DNA from: Nakaseomyces glabratus
Taxonomy: Eukaryota > Ascomycota > Saccharomycetes > Saccharomycetales > Saccharomycetaceae
Assembly: GCF_010111755.1 (NCBI RefSeq)
Contig: NC_088963.1
Span: forward strand, 744,001 to 808,000
Direction: 5' to 3'
Length of the DNA stretch: 64,000 bases
Below the pieces are notes generated by a model. It was not told where the DNA came from and ran no database searches. It saw only the letters and a program-made list of their open reading frames with translations. Below, piece by piece: positions 49,303-57,932 of this stretch. Each line of letters begins with the position of its first letter. Position 1 is the stretch's first letter. Both the position numbers and the translations under genes were made by a program.

Positions 49303-50534
49303 TCACAAGTCTGATGTATATTCGACCGGTGGAGAAGAAATCTCACACCATGGTATTATAGTCCTAGAAATTTCTGACTTCCGCGGCTTTGTAACTTTGT
49401 TTTTGGTTCTGAATCTAGCTCGAGTTCTAGGTCCGTCTTGGGAAGAGGAATCTGTCCAAGTTGTTCCATTCAAATCATAGTCATTAGTATGTCTATTAAG
49501 TGGAATGGCATTCGCTAATTTACTTCCCTCCGGTACTGGTATCTCTCCCTTGGTAATTAAAAGTCTTAACTTACCCAATAATTTCTGATCGAACATCTTA
49601 TCAAACATATCCTCCAATTTTCTTTCAATAGTTACTTGCACTGTATTTACTACAGTGTCTTCAACATTATTACGATTAGATGTAATCATATCTCTTAAGC
49701 TCCTTTTAAAAGCTTTAAATTGTACTTTGTATTGATCTTTTTCTTTAATGAGAGCTAGATCAATATTATGTAACTGCTTGTCAATTGAAAGTAACAGTTC
49801 ATTCATAGATTCAGTTTGGCATGACATATTGTGCATAATCTCATGTAGGTAATCCACTGCTCTCTGCAATTTTGGGGCGCCAGCTAATTCTTGTGATTTT
49901 ATTATATCTCTGCATTCATCTTTCAAAATAGTACTGTTGTGTCTAATTGCGCCAAGAATGTTGGCTTCTTGGTTGGCCATACACTCTGTTAAGTTTTTAA
50001 TTTGACCTAAATTACTGTTATGATTTATACTTTTCAACTGATCACTAAAGCTTTTTTTCCAATCTTGTAATTGATTGTTTATATTAACATCAAGCTTATA
50101 GACTTGGTCGACAATATCTATATGAATTTAAGCTGTTAGTAAAATCACGGCTTACATTTTAATAAGTTTCAACTAAAAACAACCAGTAAAAAAAATAGGT
50201 CATTATGGCAAAATGTGTTTTTTTTTTATAATCGGTACATACCTTCTTCTTTGCTGTGGTTACAATTCTCTAATTGTTTCACTAATTGCGAGCTCACTTT
50301 CATTAGCTCTTGAGACATATTTGTCAATGTATTTATTAATTTCTCCGACTTTTCCCTGAGATCTATACTTTCTAACTCAAGTTTCCCAGCCCATTCCATA
50401 ATCTGTTTGTCTGCTTCACCAAGAGAAGAGTCTCCACTATGTAACAAATCATCTGCATCTATTGAGGAGGATATATCAGTACTTTCAGAGTGCAAATCTT
50501 CGGTCTCTAACCGCTGCTCCATAGTTACTTCCAC
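49303..50534 (-). CDS. REC107: REC107/MER2, meiotic double-strand-break initiation protein, one intron
   Basis: Mer2 with Rec114 and Mei4 forms condensates on meiotic chromosome axes that recruit Spo11. Two exons: exon 1 is 50534-50243 (97 codons plus 1 nt), the intron is 50242-50118, and exon 2 is 50117-49303; spliced product about 368 residues (S. cerevisiae about 314). Exon 1 contains the conserved block [20 protein letters not shown]. The intron has 5' splice site GTATGT (50242-50237), branch site TACTAAC (50141-50135) and 3' TAG ending at 50118. An AG directly after the branch site is too close to be used. Exon 2 joined in phase reads [16 protein letters not shown] and continues as coiled coil; on its own it lacks an ATG. 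S. cerevisiae MER2 also has an intron, spliced with Mer1 through a poor 5' site; here the 5' site is fully consensus. Synteny with YJR021C next to LSM8. Confidence 0.93.
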
Positions 50535-50950
50535 TATATTTTATGAATAAAAACTGGATGGAGACACACAAGAGTCAAAACCAAATACATAAAAATGGGT
50601 TTTTATGCAATTATTTACAACTTGAATTCTAATCGAAGAGTTGCCTTATTTATACTTTAGTCAAAGAAATGAATTCTGGTAGTTCCTTCAGATTCGGCAT
50701 CTCATCGCGCCCATCAAGAAATTTCCCTTGAAAACTCGAAAAACACATACAAACGCATAATGGGAAGCAAGTAAGAGTCTAGCAAAACATAGAAGAGAAA
50801 GTGCATCAGATGTACACTGGGATCTGGGTGTGCATAAACAGATACGACTAAGAACAGCATCTAGTAATTAGTTTGCTTATTGGCATTTTTCTAGGTACAC
50901 TCAAGTTTGGAAGTTTTGGAAAAGTCTACAAGCAAGAACACACGCAGAGA
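50535..50950. promoter_or_regulatory. Divergent REC107-LSM8 promoter with PAC motif
   Basis: 416 bp between divergent genes. CTCATCGC at 50701-50708 (GCGATGAG on the minus strand) is a PAC core about 245 bp before the LSM8 ATG. A T-rich tract lies nearer REC107. I did not find a clear URS1 (TAGCCGCCSA) in this spacer. Confidence 0.45.
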
Positions 50951-51268
50951 ATGTCGCCTTTATTGAAGCAGTACTTGAACAAAGACATAGTGGTAGTGAC
51001 CACAGCTGGTGAAGTGATGCATGTCGTTTTGGATGGTTACGATAAATACACAAACCTTGTGGTCAAAGAAGGAGACAAGATCAGACTTCTGCGAGGTAGT
51101 GAGATAGTTGTGTGCGGGTTGTTAGAAGATGCAAAAGCACTAGAAGGGCTGCCGATGGATTCACATGTCTATAAGGACACGAAGAATGTTATCAAGGATG
51201 AGTATCTGATATGGGAAGCTGTAAATAAGAAACATCAATCTACACATAAGAAGAGGAAACTCAAATGA
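50951..51268 (+). CDS. LSM8: LSM8, nuclear Lsm2-8 ring subunit (U6 snRNA binding)
   Basis: The product has 105 residues from ATG 50951 (MSPLLKQYLNKDIVV); S. cerevisiae Lsm8 is about 109. The frame is open upstream to 50873 but the family start is at 50951. Sm1 motif: YLNKDIVVVTTAGEVMHVVL with GYDKYTNLVV; Sm2: LLRGSEIVVCG. The tail DTKNVIKDEYLIWEAV is characteristic of Lsm8. Lsm8 defines the nuclear Lsm2-8 ring that binds the U6 3' oligo-U tail for splicing. Adjacent to REC107 as YJR022W is to YJR021C. Confidence 0.94.
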   Translation: MSPLLKQYLNKDIVVVTTAGEVMHVVLDGYDKYTNLVVKEGDKIRLLRGSEIVVCGLLEDAKALEGLPMDSHVYKDTKNVIKDEYLIWEAVNKKHQSTHKKRKLK

Positions 51269-51375
51269 AATAACTTGACACACAAAAGATAAGGTCAAAA
51301 CAGAAAAGCTATGTATAATGATAAATAATATTACTTCTAATATGTTGTTAATTTTTTTCGCATTTGAAGGTTCAT

Positions 51376-52002
51376 TCAAGGTAATGGTATATTGTATTGG
51401 TGCATTTTCAAAGCGAGCTCAAGCAAATAGTCGATTGCTTCGTTATAGATTTTACATTTCTCGATGGATGGGCCCCATACGAAGATACCATGTCTCCTCA
51501 CTATAACAGCCACGGTATCCTGGGAGTACTTGTCCAGCACATCATTCAGCTGGTCTATCAGCTCATCTTCATGTGCCATGTTTTCTATGATGGGGATGGT
51601 CAAAGTATCATAGTAACCGTGGTTTGGCATGGCTTTGATCTGTTCAATGTTGGAAATTTTGAACTCTTTGTCGAATAGAAGTGAGCACATCACCGCATTT
51701 TGCGAGTGTGTATGTATCACAGCACCACTGTTTCTCTTCTTATAACAAGCCAAGAACAATGGCGTGCAAGCACTGGGCTTTAATCCCCGGGGGATGCTCA
51801 AGTAGTCACCTTTGATCAAATCCATCACAAACAAATCTTCGGGTCTCATCAGCTCTTTTTGGACTCCTGAAGGTGCAATATACGCAACATCACTCTCCCC
51901 ATTCCTCTCTCTTATGGAAATACCACCACCAGTACCGGTACACCAGTTCAAATGGTAAAACTGTTTGCACAATGTACAGATAAGTTCCGCTGCTTCACCC
52001 AT
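51376..52002 (-). CDS. MDE1: Methylthioribulose-1-phosphate dehydratase MDE1 (methionine salvage)
   Basis: The product has 208 residues (S. cerevisiae about 244). This zinc enzyme of the class II aldolase/adducin fold dehydrates methylthioribulose 1-phosphate, recycling methylthioadenosine from polyamine synthesis to methionine. Visible: [15 protein letters not shown] near the N-terminus, [40 protein letters not shown], the zinc-binding HTHSQNAVM, and [12 protein letters not shown] with a further zinc His. The N-terminus is shorter than in S. cerevisiae. Position next to LSM8 fits YJR024C. Confidence 0.94.
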
Positions 52003-52475
52003 ATTCTTCCTTGTATCTTCTTACTGTTTCAGAGTCAACTCAAAAAAAAATCTAGCGAACACCTATGACTTCCCAATTCACAGAGTCATAAAATCAATCA
52101 CAAGCATCACACATACCAACCCATAGTTCCATAGCAGTTCAAAACTATTACTTGTTAACATCGAAAGGTTCTATGAAGGCATCGGTGAAAATTCACGTGA
52201 TGGACCAACCACCCGACCAAAATGGCCCTCTTTGAATATCCCGTTGCGATGAGCTTTCTTGGAATTTTTCAAGACTTTTTTTTGCGTCTCGCTTCCCTTA
52301 GGGCTTCTTCTATCTCACGCTGCACAAACAACAATTGATCGTGATGTAAACAATAACAAGCTCTACGGTGCATTGGGCCTTAAATAGAGTTGTTGGGAGC
52401 GGTTGCAATTGTGCTACTGTACTCATAGGAATATCAAATAGTATAATAAGTATACTAAGAAAAATATAAGAAGAG
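52003..52475. other. Divergent MDE1-STU2 promoter spacer (synteny junction)
   Basis: 473 bp. A PAC core GCGATGAG is at 52246-52253, followed by AATTTTTC/T-rich sequence resembling RRPE. The left gene belongs to the YJR block and the right gene to the YLR block, so this spacer contains a rearrangement junction relative to S. cerevisiae. Confidence 0.5.
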
Positions 52476-54953
52476 ATGGCGGACGAGGAGGTAGATATTG
52501 AGAGGTTGACGCTGCAAGAAAAGCTGGACCATAAGTTATGGAAAGCACGTCAGCGTGGATACCAGGATTTGCAAAAGGAATTGGAAGAGGGTATACTGGA
52601 TCCTTCATTTTTTGATCAGCTATGGGGGGAAACAGGCAGGTTTGAACAGTATATACAGGACTCAAACGTGGTGGCTCTTGAGAGCGCTGTTGTAGCCCTG
52701 AACAGTTTCCTGGGTAAAAAGATAAGTAAAATTGTCGATAGTGGTGACGATACAATCAAGACACATGCTAAGTTTCAAGTGGATGCGTGGGTTCCCGTGT
52801 TGATAATAAAGCCATTGAGCTCAACGAGGGCCGCAACGAAGAAGAATGCTATGGAATGCATAATAAAATTGGTATCATTGATGGACTCAGTTGACTACAC
52901 GATTTCAGCGATACTGACGAAATTGCCATCAGTTATCAAACAACCAAAACCTACAGCTGCAATAATTAATATACTCAATCAAATACTTACCAAGTTTCAA
53001 TGCAATTTATTGGCATCTGCAGACCTGCTAAAGCAGTTACTCGAGCCGTTACCAAAACTGTCTAGTCATGCTGATAGAAATGTTAGGTCTGAGACCATGA
53101 ATCTAATAGTTACAGTTTTCCTAAAAGTAGACGGGTTCCAAAATAGAGCTTTACTTGATGAATTACTATTAAACTCCTTGAAACCTATCCAGATAAAAGA
53201 TATGGAAAAGATGATAGATAAGGTCAAAGATCAGAAGCCAGAGATCATGCCCTATGTATGGGAGGATGTAATCGCAAAAAATAAACAACAATTTAACGTT
53301 GATGAAGATGGAGACACGGTTATGATGGGAAGTAATACTGAGCCAAAACAGGATAATACCAATAACAATGTAAATGCCTTAGACTCACTGGTTGCTGGTG
53401 ATACCATTCTGGATAAGTTCCCGGACGAATTCCATAGCCGGGTTGAATCGCAGAAATGGAAGGATAGAGCAGAAGCTCTTGAGGAATTCTATGATCATGC
53501 TTTAAGTAAATTGAAAAAGATAGATGGCAATGCCAATGAAAACTATACAAATCTATTTTCAATGTATGGACATATTATTTCCAAAGATATAAATGTGCAA
53601 GTGGTTACAATCGCTGCTGAATCGATAGATAAAATATGCCACGCACTTCCGAAACAGAAATTGACAAAACATCTTATTCAGTTAGTTTTTAATCCTTTAT
53701 TGGAGAGAACAAAGGAGAAGAAGCCCACATTATTGGATGCGATTAGAAAGACGCTAAAAACTTTGGTGGAACACAGTAATCCAGTACTACCGCATAATGA
53801 AGACATGCTTCAACTAATCTTGCAATATATGGAACACAAAGTACCGCAAATAAGAATGGAGTGTACAAGCTTATTCAACTACGTGTTACAATTGGAGGCC
53901 CCAGGGTTTGACATACATTCCTCTTATTTATTTGGTGAGATCTCCAGAATTGTACCAAAGGTGGTTAAGATCGTAAACGACACGAACCCTAGTATTAGAC
54001 AAGTTGGTTTCGACTGTTTTGCAACTCTTGTGACATTGCTCGGAAAGAGGCCATTTATAGATAGCTTGGATAAGCTTGACACACAAAAGCGGAAGAAAAT
54101 AGAGGAATTGATAAATTCCAAATCTAGACCATCATCTGGTGCACTTCCCGGCACGAGGGCCGGAGCAACCTCAACAGTTCTCCCCGTGAAGAGACCACCA
54201 ACATCACCACTGAAGAAACCTCCAACTTCAACATCACCTCGATCTAGGGTCCTATTAACTTCGCGGTCACTGACTAAACCGAATTTTGGTGGCTCACAAC
54301 CTGCACCTGTTGCTGAACTCACTACAGGCACACTGACGCCGAACAAGCGTTTCGATAAGGCTGTGGATAACGGTGTACAAGGTATCACGAGTAATGGTGG
54401 TGCCAATTACGTTAGCAAGTTCAACTCGGAGCGAGAGAGGTGGGATAAGGAGCGGGGTGGGCTGTTGAGCAGTATAAAAAAGCTTGAAGATACCAATGCA
54501 GAACTCACTGCGCGTAACTTTGAGCTTGTTGACAAGCTCACGTCATTTGAGAAAGAGAGGGAGCAACAGAACTTGGTGATCAATAGCAAGAACGAGGAGA
54601 ACGGCAAGCTTTTAGAGAAAATTGACTTCCTGGAGATGAAAGTCAAAGAACTGCAAGAGAAACTAGATAGTAATCTGAGCTCGGCGAGGACTTTCTCGTT
54701 GGGGACGGAGTTGAGCGTCCCTGAGGCCAAGCGTGTAGTTGAGTCGAGCGACGACGAGTTGCCAAAGCGTGTGAACTCGTTGCGGATCAACTCTCGTGCC
54801 TCTACTCTAAGCTCTTCAGATCAGCAGCTATTCTCGAGACAGTTCAGTGGCAGGGACGATGAGGAGTCCTGGAAGCGAGCAGCTGAGGTCACTCGAAAGT
54901 TGAAAGAACGGATCGAGACCATGAAGGCCAGAAACCGGGAACTAAGTAACTAA
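52476..54953 (+). CDS. STU2: STU2, XMAP215-family microtubule polymerase
   Basis: The product has 825 residues (S. cerevisiae Stu2 about 888). It adds tubulin at microtubule plus ends and acts at kinetochores and spindle poles. Layout: TOG1 (residues ~1-235; KLDHKLWKARQRGYQDLQKE, KFQVDAWVPVLIIKPLSSTR), linker, TOG2 (~300-545; RVESQKWKDRAEALEEFYDH, QVGFDCFATLVTLLGKRPF), a basic Ser/Thr/Pro microtubule-binding stretch (~550-625), a coiled-coil dimerisation segment (~645-735), and a short C-terminal tail ending EDDEESWK-like charged residues and MKARNRELSN. Start at 52476 gives MADEEVDIERLTLQEKLDHK. Confidence 0.96.
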   Translation: MADEEVDIERLTLQEKLDHKLWKARQRGYQDLQKELEEGILDPSFFDQLWGETGRFEQYIQDSNVVALESAVVALNSFLGKKISKIVDSGDDTIKTHAKFQVDAWVPVLIIKPLSSTRAATKKNAMECIIKLVSLMDSVDYTISAILTKLPSVIKQPKPTAAIINILNQILTKFQCNLLASADLLKQLLEPLPKLSSHADRNVRSETMNLIVTVFLKVDGFQNRALLDELLLNSLKPIQIKDMEKMIDKVKDQKPEIMPYVWEDVIAKNKQQFNVDEDGDTVMMGSNTEPKQDNTNNNVNALDSLVAGDTILDKFPDEFHSRVESQKWKDRAEALEEFYDHALSKLKKIDGNANENYTNLFSMYGHIISKDINVQVVTIAAESIDKICHALPKQKLTKHLIQLVFNPLLERTKEKKPTLLDAIRKTLKTLVEHSNPVLPHNEDMLQLILQYMEHKVPQIRMECTSLFNYVLQLEAPGFDIHSSYLFGEISRIVPKVVKIVNDTNPSIRQVGFDCFATLVTLLGKRPFIDSLDKLDTQKRKKIEELINSKSRPSSGALPGTRAGATSTVLPVKRPPTSPLKKPPTSTSPRSRVLLTSRSLTKPNFGGSQPAPVAELTTGTLTPNKRFDKAVDNGVQGITSNGGANYVSKFNSERERWDKERGGLLSSIKKLEDTNAELTARNFELVDKLTSFEKEREQQNLVINSKNEENGKLLEKIDFLEMKVKELQEKLDSNLSSARTFSLGTELSVPEAKRVVESSDDELPKRVNSLRINSRASTLSSSDQQLFSRQFSGRDDEESWKRAAEVTRKLKERIETMKARNRELSN

Positions 54954-55264
54954 ATATGGAGATCTTTAATTTTCAAGAATTTTTATGTAACGTAAGTTCA
55001 TTATACTCAAAGAATCAGTACCCTTAGTTTACTCCAGAGGCTGGCTCCATCTCTTTTGGTGTATTCTATAGATCTGTCATGTCCGTCACATCAAGTCAGT
55101 AGAGTGGTTTTTCTGTATTGTTTGGTGACTATTTTTTGAAAAATGCATAATAAATCGTCAATTAATTCATGTGTATAAAAACTTTATAAAGTATATTTAG
55201 AATTTTTAGAATTGTAAAGTTAAATTAGAAAAATAAACCAGTATTTTAGGATTTATCATCAGAT
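54954..55264. other. Convergent STU2-PDC1 3' spacer
   Basis: 311 bp AT-rich sequence between convergent genes. TATATA and AATAAA-like signals occur near the PDC1 end; nothing else seen. Confidence 0.45.
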
Positions 55265-56959
55265 TTATTCTTGCTTAGCGTTGATGGAAGCGGTCAACTT
55301 AGCTTGTTCAATCAAGGAAGTTGGAGCGTCCATAACTGGCAACATAACTTCGATCATTCTGATCTTGGAGTTCTTGTTGAATTCCTTGTCTTGGGTCAAC
55401 TTGTCCCATTCACCGGTGGTGGCGACTCTGTGGTTTTCGTAGTCCTTAGCACCGAAGGTTGGCAATAGAGCCAAGTGGTCCCAGTTTTGGATGTCGTTGT
55501 AACCAGCCTTTTCACCGTGAATCAATCTTTCGATGGTGTAACCGTCGTTGTTCAAGACGAACAAGTATGGCTTCAAGCCCCATCTGATCATGGTGGAGAT
55601 TTCTTGGACAGTCAATTGCAAAGAACCGTCACCAATGAACAAGATAACTCTCTTCTTTGGGTCGATTTCTTCAGCAGCGAAAGCGGCACCCAAACAAGCA
55701 CCGGTGGTGAAACCGATGGAACCCCATAGAACTTGGGAGATACCGTAAGCGTTGTTTGGGAATGGGGTTTGGTTGATACCAAAAGCGGAGGTACCGGTTT
55801 CAGTGATAACAACATCACCTTCTTGCAAGAACTTGGAAACTTGGTTCCACATCCATTCTTGCTTCAATGGGGTAGCTGGGTCACAGGACTTGTTTTCTGG
55901 GACTCTAGCTGGGACAGGGACTGGCTTGTAACCCTTGATAGCTTCTGGGACGGCGTTCAACAACTTTTGCAAAGCGAACTTCATTTGGACACCTGGGAAG
56001 GTAGCGTTTCTGATCTTGATGTAGTCAGAGTGGAATTCGACGATGTTCTTGGTCTTGTAAGAGTAAGAGAAAGAACCAGTGTTGAAATCGGACAACAAAG
56101 CACCGACAGACAAGATCAAGTCAGCGGATTCAACAGCTTCCTTAACTTCTGGTCTGGACAAGGTACCGACGTAGACACCACCGAATCTTGGGTGTTGTTC
56201 GTCGATGGAACCCTTACCCATTGGGGTAACGAAGGATGGGAATTGAGTGGCGTCAATCAACTTCTTGGTTTCAGCCTTGACGTCGTGTCTGGAAGCACAA
56301 GCATCAGCCAAGATAACTGGGTTCTTAGCAGCCTTGATCAATTCCAAGACGGTGTCAACGACTTCAGTTTCGGCTTCTGGGTCGTTTGGCTTCAAGGACA
56401 AGTCAATTGGGGTTTCCAAAAGCTTGGCTGGGACCTTTAGGTCGACCAAGTTAGCTGGTAGACCCAAGTAGACTGGTCTTTGGGTGATGTAGGTGGTTCT
56501 GATACATCTGTCGATCTCAGCTGGAGCGGTAGCGATGTCAGTGACCATAGCGGTGGTCTCAGAGATGTTAGCGGACATTCTGTGGAAGACAGTGAAGTCA
56601 CCGTTACCCAAGGTGTGGTGCAACAACAATTGCTTAGCTTGAGAGGAGATGGATGGGACACCGACGACGTGCAAGACACCGACGTGTTCAGCGTAAGAAC
56701 CGGCAATACCGTTCAAGGCAGACAATTCACCGACACCGAAGGTGGTGATGATACAGGACATACCCTTGATTCTAGCGTAACCGTCAGCAGCGTAAGCAGC
56801 GTTCAATTCGTTAGCGTTACCAGCCCATCTCATACCTTCAACTTCGTAGATCTTGTCCAATAGGGACAAGTTGAAGTCACCTGGCAAACCGAAGATGGTC
56901 TTAACGTCGACTTGGTTCAATCTCTCGAACAAGTATCTACCCAAAGTAATCTCAGACAT
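55265..56959 (-). CDS. PDC1: Pyruvate decarboxylase PDC1
   Basis: The product has 564 residues (S. cerevisiae 563). This cytosolic ThDP- and Mg-dependent enzyme converts pyruvate to acetaldehyde in fermentation. Visible: MSEITLGRYLFERLNQVDV start, GLPGDFNLSLLDKIYEVEG with the cofactor-activating Glu, the catalytic His pair in LLLHHTLGNGDF (114-115), and the ThDP signature beginning GDGSLQLTVQEIST near residue 443 and ending in NNDGYTIE. Codon use is extremely biased, as expected for a very highly expressed glycolytic gene. STU2 and PDC1 are neighbours in S. cerevisiae (YLR045C, YLR044C), which supports PDC1 over PDC5/PDC6. Confidence 0.97.
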   Translation of the reverse strand: MSEITLGRYLFERLNQVDVKTIFGLPGDFNLSLLDKIYEVEGMRWAGNANELNAAYAADGYARIKGMSCIITTFGVGELSALNGIAGSYAEHVGVLHVVGVPSISSQAKQLLLHHTLGNGDFTVFHRMSANISETTAMVTDIATAPAEIDRCIRTTYITQRPVYLGLPANLVDLKVPAKLLETPIDLSLKPNDPEAETEVVDTVLELIKAAKNPVILADACASRHDVKAETKKLIDATQFPSFVTPMGKGSIDEQHPRFGGVYVGTLSRPEVKEAVESADLILSVGALLSDFNTGSFSYSYKTKNIVEFHSDYIKIRNATFPGVQMKFALQKLLNAVPEAIKGYKPVPVPARVPENKSCDPATPLKQEWMWNQVSKFLQEGDVVITETGTSAFGINQTPFPNNAYGISQVLWGSIGFTTGACLGAAFAAEEIDPKKRVILFIGDGSLQLTVQEISTMIRWGLKPYLFVLNNDGYTIERLIHGEKAGYNDIQNWDHLALLPTFGAKDYENHRVATTGEWDKLTQDKEFNKNSKIRMIEVMLPVMDAPTSLIEQAKLTASINAKQE

Positions 56960-57932
56960 TGTTAATGTTTTTTGGCAATTGAATGTTTAGAGCTTATACA
57001 GTTGTATTAGTCTGGTCTCTTTATTTATGTACAATCTAAAAATTATTGAAACTTGATTCCATGTTGTCCTTTATATATGTTTTTTTTTCATGAATTGATT
57101 TATTCTTGATGAGTTTGATTTCTTTGTTCAGGTATCAAGAAGAAAATTTTTCTTTCTGCAGACTTATCTGTATAAATTGCTTTTTTATGGGATTTAAGCG
57201 CATAAATATTTGATTCAAATAAGCCAAACGGTATATTCTAAGAGATTCTTGGCTTTTCACTTCAGCTGTAGCTCTTCAGCTGTAGCTCTCTGGCTTCTCT
57301 CGCTTCACTTGAATTTGGGCAAATTGCATAAAGTTATGCAAAAATATGGTTCCTACGTAATTGTCTAAGTGGCTCTCTGCCCTTTTCTTTGTTATTCAAT
57401 TGTGTTTTTGGCTCTTTGCTCTGGTCGTTGCGGACACAATGGATTTTGTCGGTGCGGCGATTGTAGTGGATAGCGGAGGGGAGTTTGGGGTGGGGACCCT
57501 TGCAGTTCCTTTTTTTTCTGATCTCTCTCTCTGTGATTCAATCCCATCTCGATTGTTGTGCATTGTCTGTGGAGCCCGTTAGAATATGTCGTGGGATTGG
57601 TATTTCTTTTTTTTTATCTCTCATTGGCATCGCGCGCGTTCAACGCTCTCTTTCTATCTCCGTCTTCTGATTCCTCCCCGTCGTGGGAGCAGCTGGGAGT
57701 CGGGAACAGGCATCTCGGGGAAGGTGGGATCCCGGTGTGTGGGTGTTGGTTTTTGACTTTGCTAAAGGCTTTAGACTAGCTGATGCTTGCTGATGCTTGC
57801 TGATGCTTGCTGATGCTTGCTGACTACACTGGTCTACAAAAGAGTGTTACAAAGTTCTCACAATAGAAAGGGTTGTACGTACGTATCTATGTGTATTGCA
57901 AAAAAAATACGTAAAACGTGTATAAAAATGCT
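56960..57932. promoter_or_regulatory. PDC1 upstream region with tandem repeats
   Basis: 973 bp between the PDC1 start and the stop of the AIM14/FRE8-type gene, both on the minus strand. It contains a perfect 14-bp tandem duplication (CTTCAGCTGTAGCT at 57260-57273 and 57274-57287) about 300 bp before PDC1, pyrimidine-rich stretches around 57290-57310 and 57500-57670, and four copies of a 10-bp unit at 57781-57820. Small ORFs at 57361-57779 look compositional, not coding. No clear Rap1/Gcr1 cluster was identified by eye. Confidence 0.5.
57781..57820 (+). repeat. 10-bp tandem repeat x4 (TGATGCTTGC)
   Basis: Four exact head-to-tail copies of TGATGCTTGC, flanked by partial units (CTAGC before, TGACT after). 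It lies 113 bp beyond the stop codon of the flavocytochrome gene and about 820 bp upstream of PDC1. Confidence 0.95.

Noticed and set aside
49303..50534. Two separate small genes instead of spliced REC107
   Set aside because: The right-hand frame lacks an ATG start, consensus splice and branch sites lie between them, and the joined protein matches Mer2.
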